Below, one piece after another: positions 17,132 to 25,777 of a stretch of 34,526 bases of DNA. Made by a program: the position numbers and the translations under genes. Below the pieces are notes generated by a model. It was not told the DNA's origin and searched no databases. It was given only the letters and a program-made list of their open reading frames with translations. How positions within the stretch are numbered: position 1 is the first letter of the stretch; the number at the start of each line of letters is the position of its first letter. Source of the DNA: Mycobacteroides franklinii (GTDB taxonomy: Bacteria > Actinomycetota > Actinomycetes > Mycobacteriales > Mycobacteriaceae); the NCBI RefSeq assembly GCF_002013895.1, contig NZ_MAFQ01000027.1, forward strand, positions 1-34,526, written 5' to 3'.

Positions 17132-18393
17132 TAGGGTGATTTCGTCCCAGGGATCGGGTCCGGTCCGGCGTCCGGAAGCAGAGCCACGATATTAGCTGGC
17201 GCGAGCGCTCCTGGCGAAGCTGAACCTGGACTTGAGGGTGCCTCACTACCGGAAACCGTTGCCGGGGTGCTCGGCGACGGATTCTTCTTCTCGCTCGCCT
17301 GCAACAGGATGAGCGCCGCGATGATGATCGCGAAGATGCCCAGCACCGCAGCAGCCCACATCAGGGCCTTCTGGCCCGGTGAGAAGGTGCCACGCCGGGG
17401 CGGAGGCGGCCGGTGCGTACCCGTCGGCGGGCGGGTACGGGACGTGGGCGGGGCGACGCGGCTCGGTGCCCCCACGGCGGGCCGGACCGTCGTGGCGGGC
17501 GGGATGGCAGCCGGGGTGGCCCTGCTGATGGTCGGTGCCTGATTGGGCCGTGGCGGACGCCGTCCGGCGCGCACGGCGGCCACCGCATCAGCGAACGGCC
17601 CGCCACTGGTGTACCGGTTCTGGGGGTTCTTCACGAGCGTGATCTCGATGAGCTCGCGCACATTCGGTGGCAGATCGGCCGGCAGCGGCGACGGCGTTTC
17701 CTTGATGTGCTTCATCGCGACCGTCAGCGCGCCGTCGCCAGAGAAGGGGCGCTTTCCCGAAACTGCTTCGTAGCCAACGACTCCCAAGGCATAGACGTCA
17801 CTGGCCGGGGTCGCGTCATGGCCCAGCGCCTGTTCGGGGGCGATGTACTGGGCGGTGCCCATCACCATGCCGGTCTGGGTGACCGGTGCCGCGTCCACGG
17901 CCTTGGCGATGCCGAAGTCGGTGAGCTTCACCTGGCCGGTGGGTGTGATCAGGATGTTGCCCGGTTTGACGTCGCGGTGCACCAGGCCCGCCGCGTGCGC
18001 GACCTGTAGCGCGCGGCCGGTCTGCTCCAACATGTCCAGCGAGTGACGCAGCGACAGGCGCCCGGTGCGCTTGAGCACCGAGTTCAGTGGCTCGCCGTGC
18101 ACCAGCTCCATCACCAGATACGCGGTGCGGCCCTCGCTGTCCATATCGGTCTCGCCGTAGTCGTAGACGCTGGCGATACCGGGGTGGTTGAGCATGGCGA
18201 CCGTGCGTGCCTCGGCGCGGAACCGCTCGATGAACTCCGGGTCCGAGGAGAACTCGGCCTTGAGTACCTTCACGGCCACCTTGCGGCCCAGTCGGCTGTC
18301 GGTACCTTCCCACACCTGGCCCATACCGCCGGTGGCGATGAGCCGCTGCAACCGGTAGCGACCCGAAAGCGTTTCTCCCACACGTACCGTCAT
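17131..18393 (-). CDS. pknA: Transmembrane Ser/Thr protein kinase PknA
   Basis: PknA acts with PknB on Wag31, FtsZ, MurD and other growth targets. From ATG 18393 (MTVRVGETLSGRY) the product has 420 residues: kinase domain with glycine loop IATGGMGQVWEG, Lys42, HRDVKPGNILI, DFGIAKA and the activation segment TQTGMVMGTAQYIAPEQ. A Pro/Arg/Thr-rich linker follows (about 275-345), then one TM helix (ALMWAAAVLGIFAIIIAALI) and a short Ser/Pro-rich outer tail without PASTA repeats. A longer frame from 18579 would add an Arg/His-rich segment that overlaps pbpA and is not plausible. The ATG overlaps the pbpA stop as ATGA. Confidence 0.97.
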
Positions 18394-19904
18394 GAGGCTC
18401 CCTGTAGTGCTGCGGCGATGACCTGTCGCCCGATGGGTGCGGCGACGGAGCCGCCGGTGGCCGCAAGGGCGCGGTCTCCGCCGTCTTCGACGAGAACCGC
18501 GATGGCCACCTTGGGGGTGACCGCTGTGGCCTGAGGATCGGCTGTCGTGCTCTGCGCCGGTGCGAAGGCGATGTACCACGCGTGCGGCGGAGTATTGCGT
18601 GGATCGGTGCCGTGCTCGGCGGTGCCGGTCTTGGAAGCGATCTGTACGCCGGGGAGGGCACCGGTCTGTGCGGTGCGCTGTTCTGAGGCAATCATGAGTT
18701 CGGTGAGTGTGTTCGCGATAGCGGGTGTCACGGCTTGGCCGATGTCATCCGGGGTGGTCGTGGACAGATTCGAAAGGTCTGGGCCCTTAAGGCTATCGAC
18801 CAGGTGCGGCTGCATCAGCACGCCCTTGTTGGCGACGGCTGCGGCAACCATCGCGTTCTGCAGCGGTGTCACGGCGACATCCTTTTGCCCGATGCTCGAC
18901 ATGGCGACGGCGGCATCGTCGGACATGGGTCCGACGGTGGAGGTAGCCACTTGGAGAGGGATGGAGTCGAGTTCGCGGTCGAGACCGAAGGCCTGCGCGG
19001 CCTTGACCAGCTTGTCGCGCTTGAGTTGTTCGGAGCCCAACTTGGCGAAGGCGGTGTTGCAGGAGCGTGCGAACGCCTCCTTCAACGAGGTGGTGTCACC
19101 CCCTCCGCAGGACGCCCGGTTGTAGTTCTCCAAGGTTGCGTTGCTCCCCGGCAGGAAGATCGTCGGCGACGCGGTCACCTCGGTGTCGACCGTCTTGCCG
19201 TCGGCCAGCGCCGCGGCGGTGGTGATCACCTTGAAGGTCGAACCCGGTGGGTAGGTCTGTGCGATGGCGCGATTCAGCATCGGCTGCGCGGGGTCTTCCG
19301 TCAGCTGCCGCCAGGCCCCGTTCTCCTTTTCGGCGTCCTGGCTGGCGAGCAGATTGGGATCATAGGAGGGCGTCGACACCATCGCGAGGATCCTTCCGGT
19401 GGAGGGCTCCAGCGCCACCACCGACCCGCGGCAGCCGTTCTTGCAGCCACGGTGCATGGCGTCGTAGGCGGCCTGCTGTACATCGGGTCGGATGGTGGTG
19501 ACCACGCTGCCGCCGCGAGGGTCGCGGCCCGTGAAGAAGTCTGCGAGTCGTCGTCCGAACAGCCGCGGATCGGAGCCGTTGAGCATGGTGTCCTCGGCGC
19601 GCTCCAGGCCGGTGCTCGAGTAGTTGAGTGAATAGAACCCGGTGACCGGTGCGTACACCTCGGGGTCCGCGTACTGCCGCAGGAAGCGGAATCGGCTGTC
19701 GGTGGCCACCGAGGAGGCCAGCAGCTGTCCACTCGCCGAGATCTGCCCCCGCTGGCGCGAGTACTCGTCGAGCAGGATGCGCTGATTGCGAGGATCAGCG
19801 CGCAGTCCGGGTGCCGTAAACACTTGCGTCAGCGTGGCATTGGCCAGCAGTAGTACCACCAGACCCATGACGGCCAGCGAGACTCGGCGGATCGACGTGT
19901 TCAT
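18390..19904 (-). CDS. pbpA: Penicillin-binding protein A (class B transpeptidase)
   Basis: PBPA crosslinks peptidoglycan during growth and division and partners with RodA. The 504-residue product from ATG 19904 (MNTSIRRVSLAVMG) has one N-terminal TM anchor (about 8-28), a dimerisation domain, and the transpeptidase domain. The three active-site motifs are seen: Ser222-x-x-Lys225 in PPGSTFKVIT, SCN at 281-283, and Lys425-Thr-Gly in ASKTGTAEHG. Two cysteines in HRGCKNGCRG may form a disulfide. The ATG overlaps the rodA stop as ATGA, and the stop overlaps the pknA ATG in the same way. A longer frame from 20063 overlaps rodA and is rejected. Confidence 0.97.
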   Translation of the reverse strand: MNTSIRRVSLAVMGLVVLLLANATLTQVFTAPGLRADPRNQRILLDEYSRQRGQISASGQLLASSVATDSRFRFLRQYADPEVYAPVTGFYSLNYSSTGLERAEDTMLNGSDPRLFGRRLADFFTGRDPRGGSVVTTIRPDVQQAAYDAMHRGCKNGCRGSVVALEPSTGRILAMVSTPSYDPNLLASQDAEKENGAWRQLTEDPAQPMLNRAIAQTYPPGSTFKVITTAAALADGKTVDTEVTASPTIFLPGSNATLENYNRASCGGGDTTSLKEAFARSCNTAFAKLGSEQLKRDKLVKAAQAFGLDRELDSIPLQVATSTVGPMSDDAAVAMSSIGQKDVAVTPLQNAMVAAAVANKGVLMQPHLVDSLKGPDLSNLSTTTPDDIGQAVTPAIANTLTELMIASEQRTAQTGALPGVQIASKTGTAEHGTDPRNTPPHAWYIAFAPAQSTTADPQATAVTPKVAIAVLVEDGGDRALAATGGSVAAPIGRQVIAAALQGAS

Positions 19905-21346
19905 ACGCGATCGATCAGTTCCGTGCTGGCGTCCGCGAGGGGGGCAGCGGGCGATGAGGAGGTGTGGGGGCTCAGCGGCCGGCGCGCGATGTGTGAAATG
20001 CGCAGCAAGATGGCGAGCAGCACGTAATTCGCGACGAGCGAAGACCCGCCATAGGACATCCACGGAGTGGTCAGTCCGGTCTGCGGGATGAGCTTGGTGA
20101 CGCCCCCGACGACGATGAACAGCTGCATGGCCAACGCGGCCGACAAGCCCACCGCGAGCAACTTGCCGAAGCTGTCGCGCACCGCGAGTGCCGTGCGGAA
20201 GCCGCGGATGATCACGATGGTGTAGAGCATGAGCACCCCGGCCAGGCCTACCAGACCGAGTTCCTCACCTACCGCGGCGATGATGAAATCCGTTGAGGCA
20301 GCGGGCACCGTGCCCGGTTGGCCATTGCCCAGACCGGTGCCGAAGATGCCGCCGGTGGCGAAGCTGAACAGTGATTGGACCATCTGGTAGCCGGCACCGT
20401 CGGGATCGGTGAACGGATCCCACCAGTTCTGCACGCGCACCCGCACATGCCCGAACAGGAAGTAGGCGATCACACTGCCGACCGTGAAGAGCGCCAAACC
20501 GATGAGCACCCAACTGATTCGGGCGGTGGCCACGTAGAGCACGATGAGAAACGAGGCGTAGAAAAGCAGCGAGGCGCCAAGGTCTTTCTCAAAGACCATG
20601 ACGCCCACGGAAATTGCCCAGATGGCTAGCAATGGGCCGAGATCGCGGGGGCGGGGCAGCTCGATGCCCAGGTAGTTGCGTCCGGCGGTGCGAAACAGCG
20701 TCCGTTTGGTCATCAGGAAAGCTGCGAAGAAGATCAGTAGCAGGATCTTGGCGGCCTCTGCGGGCTGAATCGACAAGAACGGCAACTCGATCCAGATCTT
20801 GGCGCCGTACTGCTCGGACATCGACGTGGGCAGCAGCGCGGGGATGGCCAGCAGCACACAACCGACGATGCCGAAGGTATAGCCGTACCGGGCCAGTACC
20901 CGGTGGTCCTTGAGGGTGGCGAGTACGGCCGCGAGCGCGATGAGGCCCACCATCGTCCACAACATCTGCTGCGCGGCGTTGTTGTCACCGACTCGATCGG
21001 CATCGCCGTCGTTGTAGGAATGCACGAGATCGAGCCGGTGGATCATCACCAGACCTAGCCCGTTGAGCAGAGCGACGCACGGCAGCAACAGTGGATCCGC
21101 ATACGGTGCCCAGCGGCGAACCGCCAAGTGCGCCAAGGCGAAAAGCGCGAGGTAGGCCAGGCCGTAAGCCACCAGGTCCCAGGACAGTCCGCGTTCGAGA
21201 TTGGCCTCGACGAGGATCAGGGCGACGGTGGTGATGGCGGCCGCAAAGCCGAGGAGCCCCAACTCCGCGCTACGTCGTGTGGATTGAGTGGGTGGCGCGG
21301 TGCCCGCCCCACGGGTCACGACAGCGGTTTGGGGCGCCGTCGTCAT
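19901..21346 (-). CDS. rodA: RodA, SEDS-family peptidoglycan glycosyltransferase
   Basis: RodA polymerises lipid II into glycan strands in elongation. From ATG 21346 (MTTAPQTAVVTRGAG) the product has 481 residues, about ten or more TM helices, and SEDS markers: LAHLAVRRWAPYADPLLLP, GLGLVMIHRLD, IQPAEAAKILLLIFFAAFL, FEKDLGASLLFY, and SFATGGIFGTGLGNGQPG. The catalytic loop contains the FEKDLG aspartate of the family. The N-terminus is a Thr-rich cytoplasmic tail, and the C-terminus ends in a polar tail that may be a kinase target. ATG 21346 overlaps the pstP stop as ATGA; the longer frame from 21580 is inside pstP and rejected. Confidence 0.97.
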   Translation of the reverse strand: MTTAPQTAVVTRGAGTAPPTQSTRRSAELGLLGFAAAITTVALILVEANLERGLSWDLVAYGLAYLALFALAHLAVRRWAPYADPLLLPCVALLNGLGLVMIHRLDLVHSYNDGDADRVGDNNAAQQMLWTMVGLIALAAVLATLKDHRVLARYGYTFGIVGCVLLAIPALLPTSMSEQYGAKIWIELPFLSIQPAEAAKILLLIFFAAFLMTKRTLFRTAGRNYLGIELPRPRDLGPLLAIWAISVGVMVFEKDLGASLLFYASFLIVLYVATARISWVLIGLALFTVGSVIAYFLFGHVRVRVQNWWDPFTDPDGAGYQMVQSLFSFATGGIFGTGLGNGQPGTVPAASTDFIIAAVGEELGLVGLAGVLMLYTIVIIRGFRTALAVRDSFGKLLAVGLSAALAMQLFIVVGGVTKLIPQTGLTTPWMSYGGSSLVANYVLLAILLRISHIARRPLSPHTSSSPAAPLADASTELIDRV

Positions 21347-22857
21347 GACACGGTCCGGCAGGTAACGCCCGGCTCTTGTGGTGGCGCCGGCAACGGGGCC
21401 GGCGCAGCAGTGGATGGTGTGGTCGGTGTGGTGCTGGCGCCCGGCGTCGTGGAGGGTGTCGGCGACGGCTTGGCCGACGTCGTCGGTGTGATGGTGGCGG
21501 CGCCCGATGTGGTGGACGGGGTGCGGCCAGCTGTGGTCGGAACGGGCGGCGGCGGAGTCTTGGGTGCGGGCGGCGGGCACGGGGGCAAGGCGTTCTTGGT
21601 GAGCTGCCGCAGCTGGCTGATCGCCTGATCGAGGGTGCCGCCGGGCAGGCCGGTCTCAACCTGCTGACGCTCGGACGGCCGCAGGTCGGACACCTTGAAG
21701 TACTTGCACGACAGGCTGGATGCGGGTTCGCCATAGCTCACCAGCGACAGATCACTACGGCTGTCGAGGCAACCGACGAGGTCGGGCCGCTGTAACCGGT
21801 AGCCCAGAAGTGAGCCCTGCACACCCTGCATGATGGAGACGTTGCCCTCGTAGGCGCTCACGTAATAGTTGTTGAGCACCACCCGGCGAGCGATCGCCAG
21901 TCCGGCCACGGCGATGAGTACCACGAGCACCGCCGCGATCAGCCACCGCAGCCGACGCTTTTTGGGCTTGGCGGCATCGGATTCGGCTGTCTCGCTATCG
22001 GATTCGTCTTCTACGGGCTCGGGTTCCTTCAGCGCGCGCTGAATGGCCGCGGCGCGCCCGGCGGCCGTGTTCGGCGGGGGGGTATCGGTGTCGGCGTCGG
22101 TGGACACCGCACCCGCCACGATGGGCCGGGTCTGTCCGTAATCCAGTTCTACGACGTCGGCGACGACCACGGTGACGTTGTCGGGTCCCCCACTGCGCAA
22201 GGCGAGTTCGATGAGCCGGTCGGCCGCGGCGGAGACGTCGGGGATCTCCAACGCCTCGGCGATGGTCTCGTGACTGACCGGATCGGAAAGGCCGTCCGAA
22301 CAGAGCAGGTACCTGTCCCCCGCGTGCGCCTCCCGCATGATCAGCGTGGGCTCGACCGGTGCGCCGGTGAGAGCGCGCATGATGAGCGAGCGCTGCGGAT
22401 GGTTGTGTGCCTGCTCGGGCGTGATGCGGCCCTCGTCGACGAGGGTCTGCACGAAGGTGTCGTCCTTGGAAATCTGGGCGAGCTCGCCGTCGCGCATCAG
22501 GTACGCGCGCGAATCACCGATATGCACCATGCCGAGCCGCTTTCCTGCGAACAGGAAGGCGGTCAGGGTGGTGCCCATGCCATCCAGCTCGGGTTCGGCG
22601 CGCACATGATCGGCGATTGCCCCGTTGCCGGCGTACACCGCGTCGGCAAGGGCGTCCAGCAGGTCTCCGCCGGGTTCGTCGTCGTCGAGCGGCGCCAGGG
22701 CCGCGATGACCAGCTGAGAGGCGACCTCACCGGCGGCATGGCCGCCCATTCCGTCGGCCAATGCCAAGAGGCGGGCACCGGCATAGACCGAGTCCTCGTT
22801 GTTCGACCGCACAAGTCCGCGGTCGCTACGCGCGGCGTAGCGAAGTACCAGTGTCAC
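21343..22857 (-). CDS. pstP: PstP, PP2C-family Ser/Thr protein phosphatase
   Basis: PstP removes phosphates from PknA, PknB and their targets and is the matched phosphatase of this operon. The 504-residue product has a PP2C domain (about 1-240) with RSNNEDSVYAG, metal-binding ADGMGGHAAGE, MGTTLTAFLF, VHIGDSRAYLMRDG, LLCSDGLSDPV and SGGPDNVTVVVAD. An acidic linker, one TM helix (about residues 305-325) and an outer domain follow. The outer part has cysteines (VGCLDS, LSCKYF) and ends in a Pro/Thr/Ala-rich tail. GTG 22857 overlaps the fhaB TGA as GTGA. Confidence 0.97.
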   Translation of the reverse strand: MTLVLRYAARSDRGLVRSNNEDSVYAGARLLALADGMGGHAAGEVASQLVIAALAPLDDDEPGGDLLDALADAVYAGNGAIADHVRAEPELDGMGTTLTAFLFAGKRLGMVHIGDSRAYLMRDGELAQISKDDTFVQTLVDEGRITPEQAHNHPQRSLIMRALTGAPVEPTLIMREAHAGDRYLLCSDGLSDPVSHETIAEALEIPDVSAAADRLIELALRSGGPDNVTVVVADVVELDYGQTRPIVAGAVSTDADTDTPPPNTAAGRAAAIQRALKEPEPVEDESDSETAESDAAKPKKRRLRWLIAAVLVVLIAVAGLAIARRVVLNNYYVSAYEGNVSIMQGVQGSLLGYRLQRPDLVGCLDSRSDLSLVSYGEPASSLSCKYFKVSDLRPSERQQVETGLPGGTLDQAISQLRQLTKNALPPCPPPAPKTPPPPVPTTAGRTPSTTSGAATITPTTSAKPSPTPSTTPGASTTPTTPSTAAPAPLPAPPQEPGVTCRTVS

Positions 22858-23318
22858 GAGCGCAGCTCGATCACTGTCTTACCGATACGTACCGGCGTCC
22901 CCTGGGGAACCCGCAGCGCCGTCGTCACCTTCTCCCTATCCAGATATGTGCCGTTGGTCGATCCTAGATCCTCGACGTACCAATCCGACCCGCGTGGCGA
23001 TAGCCGCGCGTGCCGCGTCGACGAGTAATCGTCGGTGAGGACCAGTGTGGAGTCGTCGGCACGCCCGATCAAAATGGGCTGGGTGCCGAGCGTGATTCGT
23101 GTGCCGGCCAGGGCGCCCTCGGTCACGAGCAGGTATTGCATCTGCCGCCTGCTGGTCTTCGCGGGCCGGATGGAGCGCAGGTTCAGACCGCGATTGGCCA
23201 TCAGCTGACCGGTCGGCGCGTAAATATCGGTACGCAAGATACGCAACACCGACCAGATGAACACCCACAGCAGCAACAGGAACCCACCGCGGGTGAGCTG
23301 GAGCACCAGTCCCTGCAT
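22854..23318 (-). CDS. fhaB: FHA-domain protein FhaB (FipA)
   Basis: FhaB is a membrane-anchored phosphothreonine reader that links PknA/PknB signalling with FtsZ and the wall machinery. The 154-residue product from ATG 23318 (MQGLVLQLTRGG) has an N-terminal TM helix (about 9-28), Thr36 in TDIYAPTGQ at the position phosphorylated by PknB in M. tuberculosis, and a C-terminal FHA domain: ILIGRADDSTLVL, YSSTRHARL, VEDLGSTNGTYLD. AGAGGA lies 11 bases upstream. A longer frame from 23696 overlaps fhaA and is not homologous. It is the first gene of the coupled fhaB-pstP-rodA-pbpA-pknA-pknB series. Confidence 0.96.
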   Translation of the reverse strand: MQGLVLQLTRGGFLLLLWVFIWSVLRILRTDIYAPTGQLMANRGLNLRSIRPAKTSRRQMQYLLVTEGALAGTRITLGTQPILIGRADDSTLVLTDDYSSTRHARLSPRGSDWYVEDLGSTNGTYLDREKVTTALRVPQGTPVRIGKTVIELRS

Positions 23319-23362
23319 CCGGTTGTCGTTCCTCTCGCTGGTCCATCGCGCCTCGGCGAGGG

Positions 23363-23381
23363 TGTCCGGCAAGACCGGACA
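23363..23381 (-). terminator. Hairpin between fhaA and fhaB
   Basis: TGTCCGG (23363-23369) pairs with CCGGACA (23375-23381) around a five-base loop, within the 169-base fhaA-fhaB gap. It may end the fhaA transcript or attenuate read-through; there is no U-tract. Confidence 0.35.
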
Positions 23382-23487
23382 TATTCGGCAGGGCAAACGA
23401 TACTTGTCCGGCCTACCGGCCGGGGCCCGATACGTGCAGCCTGTGTCGAACGGGGTGTTGCTGATTCGGTCGGTGTTCCTCTGTTCT

Positions 23488-24840
23488 CTACTGGACCCGA
23501 ACGATGATCTCGGAGTGTCCCAGCCGGATGATGTCGCCGTCGGCCAACTGCCACTCGGTGACCGGCGCGTTGTTGACGGTGGTGCCATTGGTCGAGTTGA
23601 GATCCGACAGCAGCGCGGCGTGTCCGTCGAAGCGCACCTCGAGGTGACGGCGTGAAACGCCGGTGTCCGGCAGCCGGAATTGGGCGTCCTGGCCACGGCC
23701 GATCACATTGGTGCCCTCACGCAGCTGGTAGGTGCGGCCGCTGCCGTCGTCCAGCTGCAAGGTGACCGTGGTGCGACCGCCGCCCGGGCCACCGGTGGGG
23801 GCGCCGTAGTCGGGGCTGCTCTGGTAACCGCCCTGCTCGTACTCGCCGTACTCAGGCTCGCCGTAACCACCCTGCGGTGATCCATAGCCGCCCTGCTGCG
23901 GCGGGGCGCCGTATCCGCCCTGCTGCGGGTAGGCCGGGGGACGGTTGTAATCCTGGCCCGCGGGGGGACCCTGCTGGCCGCCGTATCCGCCGCCCTGCGG
24001 GTACTCGCCGTAGTTGGGGCGCGGAGGCTCGCCGTATCCGCCCTGTGGCGGGGCACCGTAGCCGCCGCCTTGCTGCGGAGGCGCGGGGGGACGACCGTAC
24101 TCGCCGCCGCCTTGCGGAGCGCCGCCGTATCCACCTTGGTCGTAGCCACCCTGTTGCGGGGGACGCTGCTGGTAGCCGCCCTGGTCGTAACCGGCCGGCG
24201 GACGGCCGTAATCCTGGCCGTACTGCTGACCCTGCCCGTAGCCGCCACCCTCATAGCCACCCTGGCGTGGGGGGTATCCCTGGCCACCCTGCGGCTGCTG
24301 GCCGCGTGGGTCCTGATCGGGACGTCCGTACCGGTCGTCCTCCCGGCCGTACTCTTCGCCGGGACGTCCCTGCTGGGGACCTGGGTTGTCAGTCATGGAT
24401 GCTCCTGGTTGTGGATCCGGGGTCGGAGGGGCAGTCGTCACGGCGCCGTGCGTACGGTCCCGCTTGCTATCGGGATTGACCACACCGCGCGTACGAAACT
24501 GACCGGTGTGCAAGTTCGGTGATTGTTCGAATCGGACAACAACTTCACCATACGTTTGCCACCCCTGATCGCGAATATATTCGCGCAGGAGTTCGGCGAA
24601 CGTGTCTGGGTCGAGCTCGCGGTCGTCGGCCGCCTTCTCGTGATCTGTGGTGCTGAGGAGGACAGAGAACTCGTTGGGAGCCAAAAGTCGACCCTGGCCC
24701 GCGGACCTGACTCCATCAGCGGCCTCGCGGCGCAGCGATGCCTGCACTTCCTGCGGGACGATGCTGCCGCCGAACACGCGGGCGAAGGCATCGCCGACCA
24801 CGTCTTCAAGCTTGCGCTCAAAGCGCTGGACAATTCCCAT
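23488..24840 (-). CDS. fhaA: FHA-domain protein FhaA
   Basis: FhaA binds phosphorylated partners, among them the pseudokinase domain of MviN/MurJ, and tempers peptidoglycan synthesis. The 450-residue product from ATG 24840 (MGIVQRFERKLED) has an AAAGGAGGAGG ribosome site just upstream. It contains an N-terminal DUF3662/FhaA-N domain (about 1-125: DAFARVFGGSIVPQEVQ, LLAPNEFSVLL, WQTYGEVVVRFE), then a long Gly/Tyr/Gln/Pro-rich low-complexity linker of GGYGxPPQ-like repeats (about 150-350). The C-terminal FHA domain shows VIGRGQDAQFRLPD, VSRRHLEVRF and LNSTNGTTVNN. The linker codes from G- and C-rich DNA repeats and is likely to vary in length between strains. Confidence 0.97.
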   Translation of the reverse strand: MGIVQRFERKLEDVVGDAFARVFGGSIVPQEVQASLRREAADGVRSAGQGRLLAPNEFSVLLSTTDHEKAADDRELDPDTFAELLREYIRDQGWQTYGEVVVRFEQSPNLHTGQFRTRGVVNPDSKRDRTHGAVTTAPPTPDPQPGASMTDNPGPQQGRPGEEYGREDDRYGRPDQDPRGQQPQGGQGYPPRQGGYEGGGYGQGQQYGQDYGRPPAGYDQGGYQQRPPQQGGYDQGGYGGAPQGGGEYGRPPAPPQQGGGYGAPPQGGYGEPPRPNYGEYPQGGGYGGQQGPPAGQDYNRPPAYPQQGGYGAPPQQGGYGSPQGGYGEPEYGEYEQGGYQSSPDYGAPTGGPGGGRTTVTLQLDDGSGRTYQLREGTNVIGRGQDAQFRLPDTGVSRRHLEVRFDGHAALLSDLNSTNGTTVNNAPVTEWQLADGDIIRLGHSEIIVRVQ

Positions 24841-25096
24841 GCCTCCTCCTTTCGGCGATCGCGCGGGAGGTACTGCGCGCATGACACAGTGCACCGCCGC
24901 GAGCGGATCTCGAGTAGATGGTATCGGTTTGATGATCGTCGGCACCCACTCCTCTATTACGAGACGACATCGGCTTGGCACCAAGAGGCCTTCTATGCAT
25001 GAGGTTTGTGACGGTTACAGTGTGTTCAGGAGCTTTCGCCGGCCGTCCGCGGTTCGGAGATGGGGTTCTGATCGTGATAAGCTGCCGCGGTCGTTG

Positions 25097-25179
25097 GGGC
25101 GAGTGGCGGAATGGCAGACGCGCTGGCTTCAGGTGCCAGTGTCCTTCGGGACGTGGGGGTTCAAGTCCCCCTTCGCCCA
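25097..25179 (+). tRNA. leuT: tRNA-Leu (CAG anticodon)
   Basis: The acceptor stem is GGGCGAG (25097-25103) with TTCGCCC (25172-25178), discriminator A at 25179. The anticodon stem CTGGC/GCCAG encloses TTCAGGT with anticodon CAG at 25130-25132. A long variable arm (TGTCCTTCGGGACG) and T arm GGGGGTTCAAGTCCCCC are typical of a class II tRNA. CCA is not encoded. Its 3' half is the likely integration target of the element behind it, and it remains intact here. Confidence 0.98.
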
Positions 25180-25184
25180 CCGAT

Positions 25185-25220
25185 AACCTCCCACCTGTTA
25201 CCGCAGGTGGGAGGTTTTTT
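25185..25220 (+). terminator. Rho-independent terminator behind tRNA-Leu
   Basis: AACCTCCCACCTG (25185-25197) and CAGGTGGGAGGTT (25204-25216) form a perfect 13-base stem with loop TTACCG, followed by a T-run to 25220. It is the clearest intrinsic terminator in the window. Confidence 0.92.
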
Positions 25221-25226
25221 CATAGG

Positions 25227-25272
25227 CGGGGGCTAGGTGGTTTCCTGCCCCCGTGGGCACATTTTGGGCACA
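25227..25272. repeat. Hairpin plus TGGGCACA direct repeats near the element border
   Basis: CGGGGGC (25227-25233) pairs with GCCCCCG (25247-25253), extended inward by AGG/CCT with one bulged T. Next to it TGGGCACA occurs at 25254-25261 and 25265-25272, in direct orientation 11 bases apart, about one helical turn. Such short repeats next to a tRNA gene resemble arm-type sites of tyrosine integrases. That role is inferred. Confidence 0.4.
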
Positions 25273-25292
25273 AACGGTCGCGCCCAAGAGTT

Positions 25293-25352
25293 GTCCACAC
25301 ACCGAATAGGGTCTCGGAGTTCGCTCTCCGAGACCCTATTCGGTGTGTGGAC
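25293..25352. repeat. Perfect 27-bp-stem palindrome at the element end
   Basis: The arms 25293-25319 and 25326-25352 are exact reverse complements of 27 bases with a six-base loop, TTCGCT. The left arm begins GTCCACACACCG and, with TT before it, forms an exact mycobacterial DnaA box (25291-25299). The palindrome ends three bases past the stop of the minus-strand microprotein gene. It may be a terminator for the element's long operon, although the stem is unusually long and no U-tract follows. Confidence 0.85.
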
Positions 25353-25355
25353 GCG

Positions 25356-25439
25356 TCATCCGATGCGCTCGTACTCGACTCCCAGCTCGTCGAGCACCGC
25401 CCAAACTGTGCGCTCGCATCCGCACTCGTTCTCTGCCAT
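25356..25439 (-). CDS. 27-residue microprotein with CxC motif
   Basis: ATG 25439 has an ideal GGAGGTGA ribosome site six bases upstream and opens a 27-codon frame. The peptide starts MAENECGCERTVWAVLDELG and ends VEYERIG; it is acidic and probably one amphipathic helix behind a Cys-Gly-Cys motif. It follows the 106-residue protein gene after 17 bases and is the last gene of the operon, directly before the palindrome. No family is recognised. The main evidence is the strong ribosome site and the tight operon position. The frame also opens upstream to 25565, but that part overlaps the neighbour. Confidence 0.55.
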   Translation of the reverse strand: MAENECGCERTVWAVLDELGVEYERIG

Positions 25440-25456
25440 CACTTCACCTCCCTCAC

Positions 25457-25777
25457 TCACACCACCCGTGCCTCCCCTGTCGGCTCCCCTCGCCGCTGCA
25501 ACTCGGGAGCGTCCCAGCCTTCGTACCGCCGACCGTTCTCGCGATCCTGCTCCCCCAGCGCACACGCACCCCCAGCACCGATGTCGGCCACGTGCGCCAG
25601 CGCCCCCAACACCTTCTTGGTCTCCCCCAGCGCGGCTTCCAACAGTTCTGCGTGCCCCGTTCTCATGCCCTCCGACTCCACCACGGGCAGCCCCGCAGCC
25701 GCCTCCCGCGCCGACTGCGCGACGGCCCTGTGCGCCTGGACGATGGGGTCACCACTCGTCGCGACAGTTCCTGACAT
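25457..25777 (-). CDS. Hypothetical 106-residue protein of the element operon
   Basis: ATG 25777 is preceded by AAGGAGAAGGA, a strong ribosome site, and begins MSGTVATSGDPIVQAHRAVAQ. The product is mostly helical and Ala/Glu-rich in its first two thirds, with LLEAALGETKKVLGALAHV, and ends in a charged tail with YEGWDAPELQRRGEP. There is no signal peptide or membrane segment. Length and helical content would suit a small ESX-like or chaperone-like protein, but no WXG motif is present and no function can be given. The first 29 bases overlap the end of the preceding 57-residue gene. Confidence 0.65.
   Translation of the reverse strand: MSGTVATSGDPIVQAHRAVAQSAREAAAGLPVVESEGMRTGHAELLEAALGETKKVLGALAHVADIGAGGACALGEQDRENGRRYEGWDAPELQRRGEPTGEARVV

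Noticed and set aside
23760..24380. Repeat-rich DNA that might be a CRISPR or minisatellite
   Set aside because: It is the coding repeat of the Gly/Tyr/Gln/Pro-rich linker of FhaA, in frame throughout, with no spacer-repeat pattern.
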